The notes below the pieces were generated by a model, which was not told where the DNA came from, did no database searches, and was given only the letters and a program-made list of their open reading frames with translations. The position numbers were made by a program, and so were the translations under genes. From Metallyticus violacea (lineage: Eukaryota > Arthropoda > Insecta > Mantodea > Metallyticidae), in contig CM060841.1 of NCBI GenBank assembly GCA_030762175.1, forward strand, positions 15,293,501 through 15,357,500: 64,000 nucleotides of DNA. The letters run 5' to 3'. Positions within the stretch are counted from its first letter, which is position 1. Each line of letters starts with the position of its first letter. Below are positions 49,792 to 58,500 of this stretch, piece after piece.

Positions 49792-50283
49792 CTTTAACGA
49801 TATACATCTCTGATGTGTAGTTTGTGAGTACCCGCCAAGACTGTAGGTTCTTTTAATGATGTCATCGTTGTGATTAAAATCACTTATGCTGAATTTTGAA
49901 AAGAATTTCTCCTTGCGCAGACCTTGGAAGCGGTGGGATAGGTAAGCAACGACGTAATGGCCACAGGTAGTGCTGAAATCGCCTTGCAACCTTCTAGTGT
50001 TGTGAGTCCATCTTGTACCACAACATCGATTTAAAAAATTTAGAATTTCCCCCGAAAGAGGTTCTATACCATAGCTATCGAAATATTCCCCCCGGTCGTT
50101 CTTTGCAACAAAGATGCAGATCCAATGTTTCCCTGGTTTCGTGCTTGGGTCAGTGTTAATGACAACTGCTATGGGAAGCTGTCTATTATACAAATTTATC
50201 GACGACAATTGGTCGCAAGCGTACACGCCTAAAAAGTGTGGTGTACATTTAGACAGAAGTCGGTGTATTTGCAGCGTATTCAT
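49765..50283 (-). CDS. PRO: adenain-like cysteine protease of Polinton
   Basis: A 172-residue maturation protease of the adenovirus-type (C5/Ulp1-like) cysteine protease clan, used to trim capsid and core precursors during virion assembly. The expected triad and order are visible: His53 in GKHW, Asp69 in EYFDSYG, the oxyanion Gln100 in RRLQGDF and Cys107 in STTCGHY. The ATG at 50283 overlaps the TGA that ends the downstream part of the major capsid frame (ATGA). The C-terminus is uncertain, because GTTAGT 27 bases before the unspliced stop could be a splice donor (intron 1). The length is normal for Polinton proteases. All catalytic residues are intact, so the enzyme may be active. Confidence 0.92.
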   Translation of the reverse strand: MNTLQIHRLLSKCTPHFLGVYACDQLSSINLYNRQLPIAVVINTDPSTKPGKHWICIFVAKNDRGEYFDSYGIEPLSGEILNFLNRCCGTRWTHNTRRLQGDFSTTCGHYVVAYLSHRFQGLRKEKFFSKFSISDFNHNDDIIKRTYSLGGYSQTTHQRCISLKVSINTNCG

Positions 50284-50408
50284 GATACCAAAATGGTCCT
50301 GTTAGCATCAATTTCTATAGTGCGATGTACTTCTGCCATCACCAACAGGTTGATAGGTTCTGGAGTTTGATCTTTAAATCCTACACTTATAGACACAGTA
50401 CCGTGTCG
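50280..50408 (-). pseudogene. C-terminal part of the major capsid frame, beyond the TAA
   Basis: Forty-two codons in the same frame as PY follow the TAA at 50409-50411 with no further lesion. They end at a TGA that overlaps the protease ATG (ATGA), exactly the junction style of the rest of the array. The encoded segment has the beta-strand and LLVMAEVHRTIEID-type pattern that closes the second jelly roll in this family. This shows that the TAA is an interruption rather than the native end. Confidence 0.85.
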
Positions 50409-51569
50409 TTACCCTGAAATGTAAGACTCGTTAGCGCTCATATCGGCTGTAAGATCAAACACCATAATGGTGTAACCGTGTGAATATTGATGTCTGGAAA
50501 TTGAATGCCCCTCGTCCTTAAAGTGTATTCCGAGACCATCTTGAAGAGTTTGAAAACATTGGAGAAAGTGACCTGCATCAAAATCGGGCTGTAGGGGTTG
50601 TGAGGGAAAAGGCTGGCCGTTCACATACAGTTGAAACGAATTCATTTTAAAGTGTTGTAAATTGTATGGGTTTTTGTTAATGTTGCCGTTGTATGCCTGG
50701 TCTGCAACCATCGCCACTACCACTCTTCGAGGTATTTGCCCAATGAAAACGTCGTTGAAAGTCATATTACTAACCCCCTTTGGAATGTTGAGAGCGTGAA
50801 ATCCTACATCTTTGAGATGGTACTTTGCATTGTTCTTTGTTAACACAGCCTGATGGGCAAGTTTGATGGTCGGGGACGGCCTCACAGCTTTCAAAATCAG
50901 TCTAGCAGACTGAATCTCTGTGTAGGCTTTAAAGTCCTTTATATCCGAAAAGAGATGAAAGTTGGGTGAAGAGGGGGAGAGTTTGATGGTGACGCTAACA
51001 TTGTTCAAGAGCAGATTTTCCTGATTAAAGAGTGCATTGGAAAGATTGCCCATTAGCTGTACAACTTTGCTTCCTTTGGTATAGTCGTTACGCCACTTAA
51101 TTCCATCATTTGTTACATACGTGTCCATCATTCCTCCCTTGTCCTTTTTCCAGAGTGTGGACTCTAGTCTGCTGTTCATGACATCTTCCGAATAATTGAG
51201 TAACGTTTCAATGTAAGTTCTATAGGGGTAGCCTGGTTGAGGCATGGAAACTGTGACATTGTTGAGTGATACTTCCAATTGTTGAAACAAGGAATTTAGG
51301 GAATTGTTTACAAAGGTAACCTGTTTGTCCTCTTTCAAGTCGTTTCCACCGTCATCCACTATTCGCACGAACAGCTCAAGTACTACATAAGTCATATCGA
51401 GGTAATCGTCAGCATTGCCAGAGTAATGAAATGTGATGGGGGCATTTTTCATAAGTGTGTTTTGTGGATTTAGAGAAATGTAACGGTACTCCTCCACGTT
51501 CATTTGAACGGGTAAGTCTTTAAAGATGTCTAGTTCCGAACTCATGTGCACCAACGATTCGTCAGCCAT
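50409..51569 (-). CDS. PY: double-jelly-roll major capsid protein, interrupted by in-frame TAA
   Basis: A 386-residue product of the family often annotated as F54H12.2-like, the Polinton major capsid protein with two jelly-roll domains that forms trimeric capsomers. It starts at ATG 51569 (MADESLVHMS), which shares a base with the stop of the upstream virion protein (TAATG). Recognisable stretches include NSLFQQLEVSLNN near residue 95, PYRTYIETLLNYS near 115, the second-domain segment from about 215, and FDLTADMSANES close to the end. Family members do not stop here. They continue for some forty residues, and the matching sequence is present in the same frame beyond the TAA (50280-50408). The gene is therefore either broken by one nonsense codon or read through. 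A full product would be about 429 residues. Confidence 0.9.
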   Translation of the reverse strand: MADESLVHMSSELDIFKDLPVQMNVEEYRYISLNPQNTLMKNAPITFHYSGNADDYLDMTYVVLELFVRIVDDGGNDLKEDKQVTFVNNSLNSLFQQLEVSLNNVTVSMPQPGYPYRTYIETLLNYSEDVMNSRLESTLWKKDKGGMMDTYVTNDGIKWRNDYTKGSKVVQLMGNLSNALFNQENLLLNNVSVTIKLSPSSPNFHLFSDIKDFKAYTEIQSARLILKAVRPSPTIKLAHQAVLTKNNAKYHLKDVGFHALNIPKGVSNMTFNDVFIGQIPRRVVVAMVADQAYNGNINKNPYNLQHFKMNSFQLYVNGQPFPSQPLQPDFDAGHFLQCFQTLQDGLGIHFKDEGHSISRHQYSHGYTIMVFDLTADMSANESYISG

Positions 51570-51985
51570 TATGAAAATACGTCTAGCACCTTACGTCTTC
51601 GGCGTTTAGTCTTAAACTGATTATATATTTCACCCTTCCTGCGCTTTAATAGACCCGTGCCTATCATAGAGTCTATCTTTACATCAGCTTTCCTTTTCAA
51701 GTTAGTTCCCGCCTCCTTCAATCTAGTCTTTAAAGATTCTTTTGGCGGTACCCCCGAACTTGCAACATCTGCAAGCACGTTGGCACCCATTTTCAATGCT
51801 TCTTTACCTATAGCTTTCACTCCGCTCTTGAAAAACGGTAGCACAGTTCTGAAAAGACCGCCGAGAGCAGAGAACAAGCCGCTACCCTTTTGATAACGCT
51901 TGCCTCTATACAGGTGAAAATCTTGATTGTATAATCCTCCTCCTGCCTGGTTTAAGTAATATCTGGTGACAGTATCCAGCTCCAT
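51569..51985 (-). CDS. Small virion protein, pVI/pX-like (Polinton)
   Basis: A 138-residue basic protein starting at ATG 51985, which overlaps the PX stop (TAATG). It ends in a TAA that overlaps the PY start (TAATG). Residues 34-80 hold a glycine-rich amphipathic/hydrophobic segment (GSGLFSALGGLFRTVLPFF, then an alanine-rich helix with GKEALKMGANVLADV). The C-terminal half is strongly basic and ends near KTKRRRRKVL. Similar small proteins sit next to the capsid genes in Polintons and adintoviruses. They have been compared with adenovirus minor proteins that lyse membranes or coat DNA (pVI, pX). The combination of membrane-active-looking and DNA-binding-looking halves fits that, but the exact equivalence is inference. 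Confidence 0.8.
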   Translation of the reverse strand: MELDTVTRYYLNQAGGGLYNQDFHLYRGKRYQKGSGLFSALGGLFRTVLPFFKSGVKAIGKEALKMGANVLADVASSGVPPKESLKTRLKEAGTNLKRKADVKIDSMIGTGLLKRRKGEIYNQFKTKRRRRKVLDVFS

Positions 51986-53025
51986 TATGTCTGTTTCGGA
52001 CGAAACGTTAGAACTATAGTAGAGGAAAGTCCGTCTACAAATGGCAAGAAATCTCCATAACCGTTCCTTAAATCTATATTCACGATTTTAAAGTCCTGTT
52101 GCATCAAAGGTACCCAGTTAAGTGGAATGAACGACTTTTCAATAGTCATGCAGGTGTTGTCACGTTTTTCATACTCTACAGAGACGCTTTCAATGACTTG
52201 CACAAACGTGTTGCCCACCACTTGTGGTACTATCAGATTACAGTAAATGAACATTTCGTAAGGGAAACCCATGTACGGATCTACAGGGTGTTTGCCAATT
52301 TCCTGTTCAACCACGTTTGTGTAAGGTTCGAACCCCATCATCTTGGCCAAAGATGGCGACAAAACCAGCACATGTATTAGGTTCTTTGACGTGGTTTTAG
52401 GAGGAATGTCAGGTTTTTCCTGCGTTTCTACCGTAGGAGAAGTGCCCGGTTTACGAGGGATTGGTGGTTTAGGATTGATAGGTTTTGGAGTTCTAGTAGG
52501 AGCAATATTTCTAGCTTTGTTTTTTAACGTTTGGTTCGCGCCTTCAGGGGGTTTAGTTTCTGTTTTCGATCTCCTAGAGGACTCAGCATTTTCTATATAT
52601 CCTACATATTTGCTGCTGGGGATATGACTGTTCTGTGCGACTTTGATGTTGATGCTGGCAGTATTTTTGTTCTCGTTATAAATGAAAAAGTCTTCGACTT
52701 GCAAATTTTCACGTATAACTGAGTTGACAGCATGTACCAAATCCTTAGAATTGTGCACGATGCCATGTGGTAATTGTAAGTTAAATTTTGAATGTGTCAC
52801 TGGTGCTACCATATTATACATTGTACCAATGATTTGATTTTCGTGATTTGTTACGTTATAGAATTTCACAGGGTACCTAACCTTTTGCAGTGCGACTTCC
52901 CATTCTCCTTGCAATACTATTCTCTCGGGTAAGATGTTTGAAAATCTGGAAGTTGTATTGTCAGTGAAATGGTCCATAGAGGCGTTACTCACGAGCGTGA
53001 GGGAAAATGGTTTTGTTCTAATCAT
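51985..53025 (-). CDS. PX: penton-like minor capsid protein of Polinton
   Basis: A 346-residue protein. I chose the ATG at 53025 (MIRTKPFSLTL). Ten further in-frame codons upstream begin only with GTG and overlap the integrase. The ATG overlaps the integrase stop (ATGA). The N-terminal part (about 15-150) contains SNASMDHFTDNTTSRFSN and GEWEVALQKVRYP, typical of this family. It is followed by a proline/lysine-rich linker (about 155-220, with PKPINPKPPIPRKPG), and the C-terminal part ends with GDFLPFVDGLSSTIVLTFRP. Family members form a single-jelly-roll, penton-like subunit at capsid vertices. The long proline-rich linker looks specific to this copy or lineage. The reading frame is intact. 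Confidence 0.88.
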   Translation of the reverse strand: MIRTKPFSLTLVSNASMDHFTDNTTSRFSNILPERIVLQGEWEVALQKVRYPVKFYNVTNHENQIIGTMYNMVAPVTHSKFNLQLPHGIVHNSKDLVHAVNSVIRENLQVEDFFIYNENKNTASINIKVAQNSHIPSSKYVGYIENAESSRRSKTETKPPEGANQTLKNKARNIAPTRTPKPINPKPPIPRKPGTSPTVETQEKPDIPPKTTSKNLIHVLVLSPSLAKMMGFEPYTNVVEQEIGKHPVDPYMGFPYEMFIYCNLIVPQVVGNTFVQVIESVSVEYEKRDNTCMTIEKSFIPLNWVPLMQQDFKIVNIDLRNGYGDFLPFVDGLSSTIVLTFRPKQT

Positions 53026-54065
53026 ATCGAGCTGATACTCGAACCCGGTACCCACGAGTTAAACTTGGTCGGATAACCTCTCCACTTAACCAAAAACTGT
53101 TTATTTCGACCGCGGCCTTTAGTGTCGAGTATTTTGTCTATTTTGAATGATGCCGGGGGAGCTACCTTTTGTATCTCCTCGGAGTAAAAGATACCGTCTA
53201 TGGCCTCCCCACCCAAGTCCTTTAATTTATACACAACGGGGGAGCCGTATACCACCTCGTCAATCTGTAAAATTTCGTCCGTCCAATTTTGCTCGTACCC
53301 CTTGGCAAACTTCATTTTCTCCTTAGATATACGCACATGGTCTCCCACGTTAAATTTAACTTTACGTGGTTTGTCTGCATTCCGACCATAAAGATTTTCG
53401 TAAACATGCAAAATGTTGTCTTCATTGACATCCTTTGGAGCCATCTTTATGGACCTATGAAAGGAACTATTGTAAGACTTTAAAAGTGCAGGAAGCACGT
53501 CCACGTATCTATATGTATTTTTATGTGTGAAATATTTCCACATTTTCGTCTTTAAGGTTCTATTGAAACGTTCTACAACACTGGCTTTGACATTATTTTT
53601 TGTAGTGTAATACTTTACACCATGTTTGGTTAAAAATGTTTGAAAGGTTTTGTTGGTGAACTCCGTTCCTTTATCTGTTTGCAATATCTTGGGGGTACGA
53701 TGAGCGAATATAGTTTTAAACGCTTCTGTAATTTCACCCCCTACTTTTGATTTTAATGGTATAGCCCAAGCATATTTCGAGAAAACATCAATAACCGTCA
53801 AGATGTAAACGTATGGTTTATTGTGCTCCTTTACGCCACTCATAATATTTAAATCGGCCTCCCAAAGGTCGTCCATGTTAGTCACGTGATAATTTCTGGT
53901 GGGGAACCGTTTTCTTATCGGTCTATGAAATGTATAACTATCCTGTGTTTGAAGAAACGACTCGATCTTAGATTTCGGTATACCTGTGGCCTTGCGAAGT
54001 TTGTCTGCAGTGCCAAAACCAGCATAGTGTTCAGGATTGAAATAGATTTTCTTCAGTGCGTTCAT
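53022..54065 (-). CDS. INT: retroviral-type integrase with C-terminal chromodomain
   Basis: A 347-residue integrase (rve/DDE fold) that cuts and joins the element ends to host DNA and gives the 6-bp duplication seen at the borders. The start is ATG 54065 (MNALKKIYFN), which overlaps the p122 stop (ATGA); the open frame upstream has only a GTG. Catalytic residues are visible as Asp71 in LWEADLN, Asp131 in LQTDKGTEF and Glu165 in ASVVERFNRT, with 33 residues between the last two. The C-terminal 40 residues form a chromodomain (FKIDKILDTKGRGRN then FLVKWRGYP and NSWVP), which may direct insertion to modified chromatin. All key residues are intact, and the stop overlaps the PX start (ATGA). Confidence 0.95.
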   Translation of the reverse strand: MNALKKIYFNPEHYAGFGTADKLRKATGIPKSKIESFLQTQDSYTFHRPIRKRFPTRNYHVTNMDDLWEADLNIMSGVKEHNKPYVYILTVIDVFSKYAWAIPLKSKVGGEITEAFKTIFAHRTPKILQTDKGTEFTNKTFQTFLTKHGVKYYTTKNNVKASVVERFNRTLKTKMWKYFTHKNTYRYVDVLPALLKSYNSSFHRSIKMAPKDVNEDNILHVYENLYGRNADKPRKVKFNVGDHVRISKEKMKFAKGYEQNWTDEILQIDEVVYGSPVVYKLKDLGGEAIDGIFYSEEIQKVAPPASFKIDKILDTKGRGRNKQFLVKWRGYPTKFNSWVPGSSISSI

Positions 54066-54430
54066 AGTTGTTCCCACACTTGTCTGCGAAGGTTATAAGA
54101 CTTTTTTACTGGTAATCGGCTTTTATTTACTTTCGTCTTTGTCGATTTCTCTTCCTCCTTTACCTCGACACCATTGGTTTCAAGGTATGGTTCCCTCACT
54201 TGTGACTCGATACCATTGGTTTCAAGGTATGGTTCCCTCACTTGTGACATAAGATCGAGATAGTTGGCCAACTTATATTTTATCAACTGCCATTTTTCAG
54301 GGTGTGGTAAATGTGTACGCTGTAATTTATTCATTTCTCTGATGAGTTGGTTAAGTGATTTGTCCACGAGGTGAAGCTTTTCGACAGCTTTTGGCTGTGA
54401 AGCTAGTATAATTTGCTTACCGTGCTTCAT
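54062..54430 (-). CDS. p122: hypothetical Polinton protein with 14-residue duplication
   Basis: A 122-residue protein starting at ATG 54430, directly after the TAA of p117 (TAAATG), and ending in a TGA that overlaps the integrase ATG. The N-terminal 60 residues are predicted helical, with regularly spaced leucines (KLHLVDKSLNQLIREMNKLQ), and could form a coiled coil. Residues about 62-89 are two tandem copies of SQVREPYLETNG(I/V)E, encoded by a 42-bp direct repeat (54171-54248). The tail is lysine/arginine-rich (KSRLPVKKSYNLRRQ) and may bind DNA or act as a nuclear signal. I cannot name the family. Placement suggests a virion or DNA-associated factor. Confidence 0.72.
   Translation of the reverse strand: MKHGKQIILASQPKAVEKLHLVDKSLNQLIREMNKLQRTHLPHPEKWQLIKYKLANYLDLMSQVREPYLETNGIESQVREPYLETNGVEVKEEEKSTKTKVNKSRLPVKKSYNLRRQVWEQL
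54171..54248. repeat. 42-bp in-frame direct repeat inside p122
   Basis: The words CCATTGGTTTCAAGGTATGG and TTCCCTCACTTGTGAC occur twice with a period of 42 bp, almost identical. The period is a multiple of three, so the reading frame is kept and a 14-residue motif is duplicated. Confidence 0.85.
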
Positions 54431-54784
54431 TTAACTCAAATTTGACACGAGTGCACTACCGAGTGAAGCCAATATCGGGAGTAGAAAAGCAGGTAAAAAA
54501 CCTCCTCTCTGTACAAGAATCTTTTTCTTTTCCTTTAAGGAAAGTCGTTTGTTAATTAATTTTCTCCAGCTAGCTTTATGCTTCTTTAAGCGTTTTAAAC
54601 AATTTATAGGTAAACTAACATGACCTCTGCACACGTTGAGTACACACTCGGAAATGGCTTTAATTAGCTGAGGGTTAGCACTTTTCAACAGTTTTTGTCG
54701 CAAAATAGGTTTAGCCTTGGCTAGCACTGACAAATTTGCATGTTGCCTTGCAATCAGTGGGCTACTCAGTCTGGCAATGCTCAT
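54431..54784 (-). CDS. p117: conserved small Polinton protein with hydrophobic C-terminus
   Basis: A 117-residue protein starting at ATG 54784 (MSIARLSSPL). It has the pattern LLKSANPQLIKAISECVLNV, a basic leucine-rich middle (CLKRLKKHKASWRKLINKRLSL), then KKKILVQRGGF and a hydrophobic end (LPAFLLPILASLGSALV). I recognise this pattern as a widespread small protein of arthropod and cnidarian Polinton-type elements whose function is not established. The hydrophobic tail could insert in a membrane or pack in the capsid. A TATA/initiator pair lies just upstream, so p117 may open a separate late transcript. It abuts p122 as TAAATG. Confidence 0.8.
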   Translation of the reverse strand: MSIARLSSPLIARQHANLSVLAKAKPILRQKLLKSANPQLIKAISECVLNVCRGHVSLPINCLKRLKKHKASWRKLINKRLSLKEKKKILVQRGGFLPAFLLPILASLGSALVSNLS

Positions 54785-54807
54785 CCTGTCTATGTCTGTG
54801 ATTAAAT

Positions 54808-54840
54808 GACTGAAGTGTGATCGTTGCTCGTTTATTTAAA
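54808..54840 (-). promoter_or_regulatory. Candidate TATA + initiator promoter for the integrase/capsid gene block
   Basis: On the minus strand TTTAAATAAA (54840-54831) is followed by an arthropod-type initiator TCAGTC (54813-54808). The first T of the TATA-like box is 29 bases before the initiator A, the canonical spacing. The transcript would start about 27 bases before the p117 ATG. This is the only gap of any size (96 bp) in the front half of the array. Confidence 0.55.
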
Positions 54841-54880
54841 CTCTCTGGGAAGCACACAAATAAAACCTTCAGAAAAGTGG

Positions 54881-55528
54881 TCAACAATTGGGTATAAAAT
54901 AAGAAGGCGTTTCCCCTGGTAGGACGCCGGTTCGATACCTGTATTGATTTGGCGTGTACTGAGTGCAATCCAACACTAGATACCCGTGTGGGTTTTCAGT
55001 AGCTTTTTCAAATGCCTCTAAAAGAAACCTAGAGTTCTTTGGTTCGATCTGTTGACAAAGCCTATGAATTTGCATTTTATCTCTATTGTTTTTAAACACG
55101 ACAATGTAGTTTGCATTTAGAGATATAGTTCGAAATTTCTTTCCTTGTGGAAACACGTTTTGTAATATGTAAATAATCCCGAAGCGTTTGTGATGTGAAT
55201 CTCTAGTGAAAAAATTTGACACGTTTTCCCCGGAGGCTTGATACATTAAATCATCCAAAATAACTAAATCCCCCTCGTTAACAGTGTCCAAATCTGGTAT
55301 ACCTGCATGGGTTGCGAAGAACGGGCTTGGTTTAGGAGAATATTCTAATGGATGACACCACAACACTTTTCTCGCGGGTCTGTCAAACATTCTGTCTGCA
55401 TTACTAATTAAATTTTTCACAAATGTAGACTTACCACACCGCGACGGACCTGCAATTAGCATAGTGCACGGGAAATTAAATTTAAAGTGTTGGTTAGTAG
55501 ACATTGTGGGCGACTGATGTGATCTCAT
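54881..55528 (-). CDS. ATP: FtsK/HerA-type genome packaging ATPase (A32-like)
   Basis: A 215-residue P-loop ATPase that in related viruses pumps the genome into the preformed capsid. Walker A is GPSRCGKST (27-35) and Walker B is LVILDDL, with Asp92 and Asp93. Later SLNANYIVVFKNNRDK and an arginine-bearing stretch match the A32-like packaging family. The start is ATG 55528, directly after the PolB stop (TAAATG). A second Met at residue 9 (MSTNQHFKFNF) is nearer the usual family start and is an alternative. No lesion is seen. Its position directly behind PolB and ahead of the small virion proteins is consistent with a replication-packaging module. Confidence 0.93.
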   Translation of the reverse strand: MRSHQSPTMSTNQHFKFNFPCTMLIAGPSRCGKSTFVKNLISNADRMFDRPARKVLWCHPLEYSPKPSPFFATHAGIPDLDTVNEGDLVILDDLMYQASGENVSNFFTRDSHHKRFGIIYILQNVFPQGKKFRTISLNANYIVVFKNNRDKMQIHRLCQQIEPKNSRFLLEAFEKATENPHGYLVLDCTQYTPNQYRYRTGVLPGETPSYFIPNC

Positions 55529-58500
55529 TTAGACACGCCTTCTTTTATACCCATACGGGTAGGAATCAAAGTTTTCACACTGCACACGTTTGTTGACCAC
55601 CATCCTATAGGTTTTCACTGAAGACTCAGTTACCACAGTTCCTAGAAATTTCCTAGAAATCTGTGTGCCTTCAAGTACTACCGACATTGAATTATCCCTC
55701 AGCACGGTGTTCCTGATAACGTCGGAGTTTACATTTTCCAAATTCCCCGAGTTGAGGGTGATGCCTTTAATTTTACAGACAGAGTGCGTCTTATCTCCAC
55801 ACTTAACCTCTATGGTGTAACTTTTTGGACCTGTAGATGCAAATCTGCAAATATACGCTCCATCGCCGTACTTTTCTATTTCATCTGTCATACAGCCTAA
55901 AAATGGTCCCGTGGTTGGCATCCATTCCCCCGGTCTGTACGTGGCTATAACAGAATCTGTGTCGAAATAACACACGCGTTCGCCCAATCTCCTAAGGTAG
56001 GAATAGAGTTCGATTCTTGCATGGGCAGTTGTATATGCAGGTATGACTGTGTTACTAGTAAAATTCAATTTAGGATTCTGTTCGCAATGTTTCCACACCA
56101 CATACATTACCTCCTCTGTAGCGGGTAGGTAAGACTGTACCTCTACACCTGGGTCATTAAGTAGGTCTATGAGCCTCGAATAATCTTTCACAAGCTCGCA
56201 CGTGGACAAGTTATCTCTTTGGCCGTATTTTCCCCAAAAGGAGTTTAACATCAGTTTGGCCAACTCACGTCTGCCAGGATTGATTTCAATAGCGTCTTTA
56301 TCCAGTGCCACGCCTTCTTTTTCCAAAAATCGTGCGATATACTCGTTTCTCATGGCAGGAGTGTCGCAGTCTTTGGGCCAACCGGAGGCTTCGGTTTTAA
56401 TTTTCAGAAACTGATTCACATAGTCCTGAAAAAGCCCCTTTTCTCCAGTGATGGGGTTATAGCGTACCATGTCATATTCCCATATTTCATACACGTGAAT
56501 CACGCTATAACCTTCCTCTAATGCGACTTTAATCTCGTCCACTACCCAGGTTCCTGTCATACATCTTTCGTCCTCTGTATGCGTGCACTCTGTCTGATTC
56601 TCCATCTCTGCACATGTTCGGCATAGCGGAAACATAAGTTTACCGTTAATGCGCGACGGCAGGACGGGGTGGTACAGTCTTTCTGGGGGAAGAATTTTAC
56701 ACTTTACAATACCGCCCTCAACATCTTGCAAATTTGGTAAATTATTCACATGAATTTTTGGGTGTCCAACAGGGTAAGCCTTGGTCTTATTTACGAACGG
56801 GTACAAACTGCACACATCATAGTAAAACATTTTCATATCTCCAGAGGCTTCGCAGTAGGTTTTCGTACAATTTGTACGTCCACCAAAGAAGGCATCTCGT
56901 GGATTGAGAGGTTCGGGGTAGGGAAAACTTTTGACAAATTCAGCCAAAACCCTATTGGTCTTAATCAAACCATTGAACTCACACTCCCACATCTCGGTCA
57001 CGTTATACCCAGCATGCCTCATCATCTTCGTGACCTTCACGGTGTCCTCGTATCTGGAACTCATGGTCTGGTTGCCAGTGTTGTATAACCTTGAATTCCT
57101 ATTCGGGTAACAACGTGTGCAACCGTGGTAGAAGCATCCATGAAAGAAATAGACACATTTCCCTTCTTCTTTGTACCCGTCCACTTTATGCCCTAAAACT
57201 TTAATTTCCCGACACCGATAAGCATGCTGTATGATGGTTGATTGCTGCTGTTCCAACCAAGACAGCCAGATACACGCTACCCGCGATTGCTTATCAGCTA
57301 AACGGTATCCTCCTGCGGGAATAAGTGGTATTTTATTTCTTGGCATGAACCGTTTCCTATATACATTCATGCATGCCTGAGCTATGGTGACGCATTCTCT
57401 AAACGGGTCAATACCGTTCTCGTCAATAAATTGTTTCCTAAATTTGGAAACACCTTGACTCAAGAGATAAACGTCAGTTTTACAGTAAGTAACCATTTCT
57501 TTTTTCATGTCAAAGACATAATTTGAGGACAACTTTTCATTATGCCACTGCTCGAAAGTCTTGCGGTCATCAACACTCATGCCATCTGGGCAGTAATATT
57601 TTTGCTCTGGTACAGGACCAACATACTTTTCGTTTTCCTTGGTGTTGAACAGGTAAGGAAAATAACCTTTACATTCAGGGAGTTGAAAGGTTTTTGAAAA
57701 GTGAGACAGTGGCATAGGAATGAAATTCAAAGAGTCTAGAAAAGTTACACTCTTATACTTCATTCTGTAAATTTTGCTTCCATTCATAATCAGTTCGGGG
57801 TCCCAATTTAGGGTGCCCACCATGTGTTTTAACAAAAACTGGCCATCATACGACCTCAAGTTGTGTGCTATGACAATAATGTCACGGGATTCGAACCCTG
57901 GTTGTGTGATGTGGTCAAACAATTCTTTTACAGGCTCCTTGTCGAATACCCATTCTTTAACACCACACTGTGTGCAATAGGGCATCTTATGAGATTTGTC
58001 CACACACAGACCACAACTTTTATGCATTATACATAGATTAGGAATGTGTTCAAACACGTCTGTGGAATAAAGCGTGTTCTGAGTACACTCGAAATCTATG
58101 AACATGAACACGAAATTCTTTCGCAAATTTGGTGAATTGTACGGTCGAATGTAGCACTCGTGGTTGGCATTCACATGGACCTTACAAGTAACACAATAAA
58201 TTTCTCCGCACTGGTGAGGAGTTTTCCTAAGCCTCATATTCACAAGTTTGTTACACAACGGGCATACTTTTTCCACGTCGCATACTGACATGGATTTAGG
58301 GTAATATTTCCCCTTAATCAAATGATTATTAAAACAGGTCTCCCCGTTGAAATCGCGATGACATGAATCGCATTTCACATACCTATCAAATGATGTTGGA
58401 CACCTCTGTCGACACTTGACACAGTTTAGATCACACCTGTGAGTTTCTTTTTTATTAAGTGAGGGAAAATTACAATGTCGGCAATACCACTTACATTTGA

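Noticed and set aside
57880..57905. GGGATTCGAACCCTGG, which looks like a tRNA B box
   Set aside because: It lies within the intact polymerase gene and no tRNA cloverleaf surrounds it.
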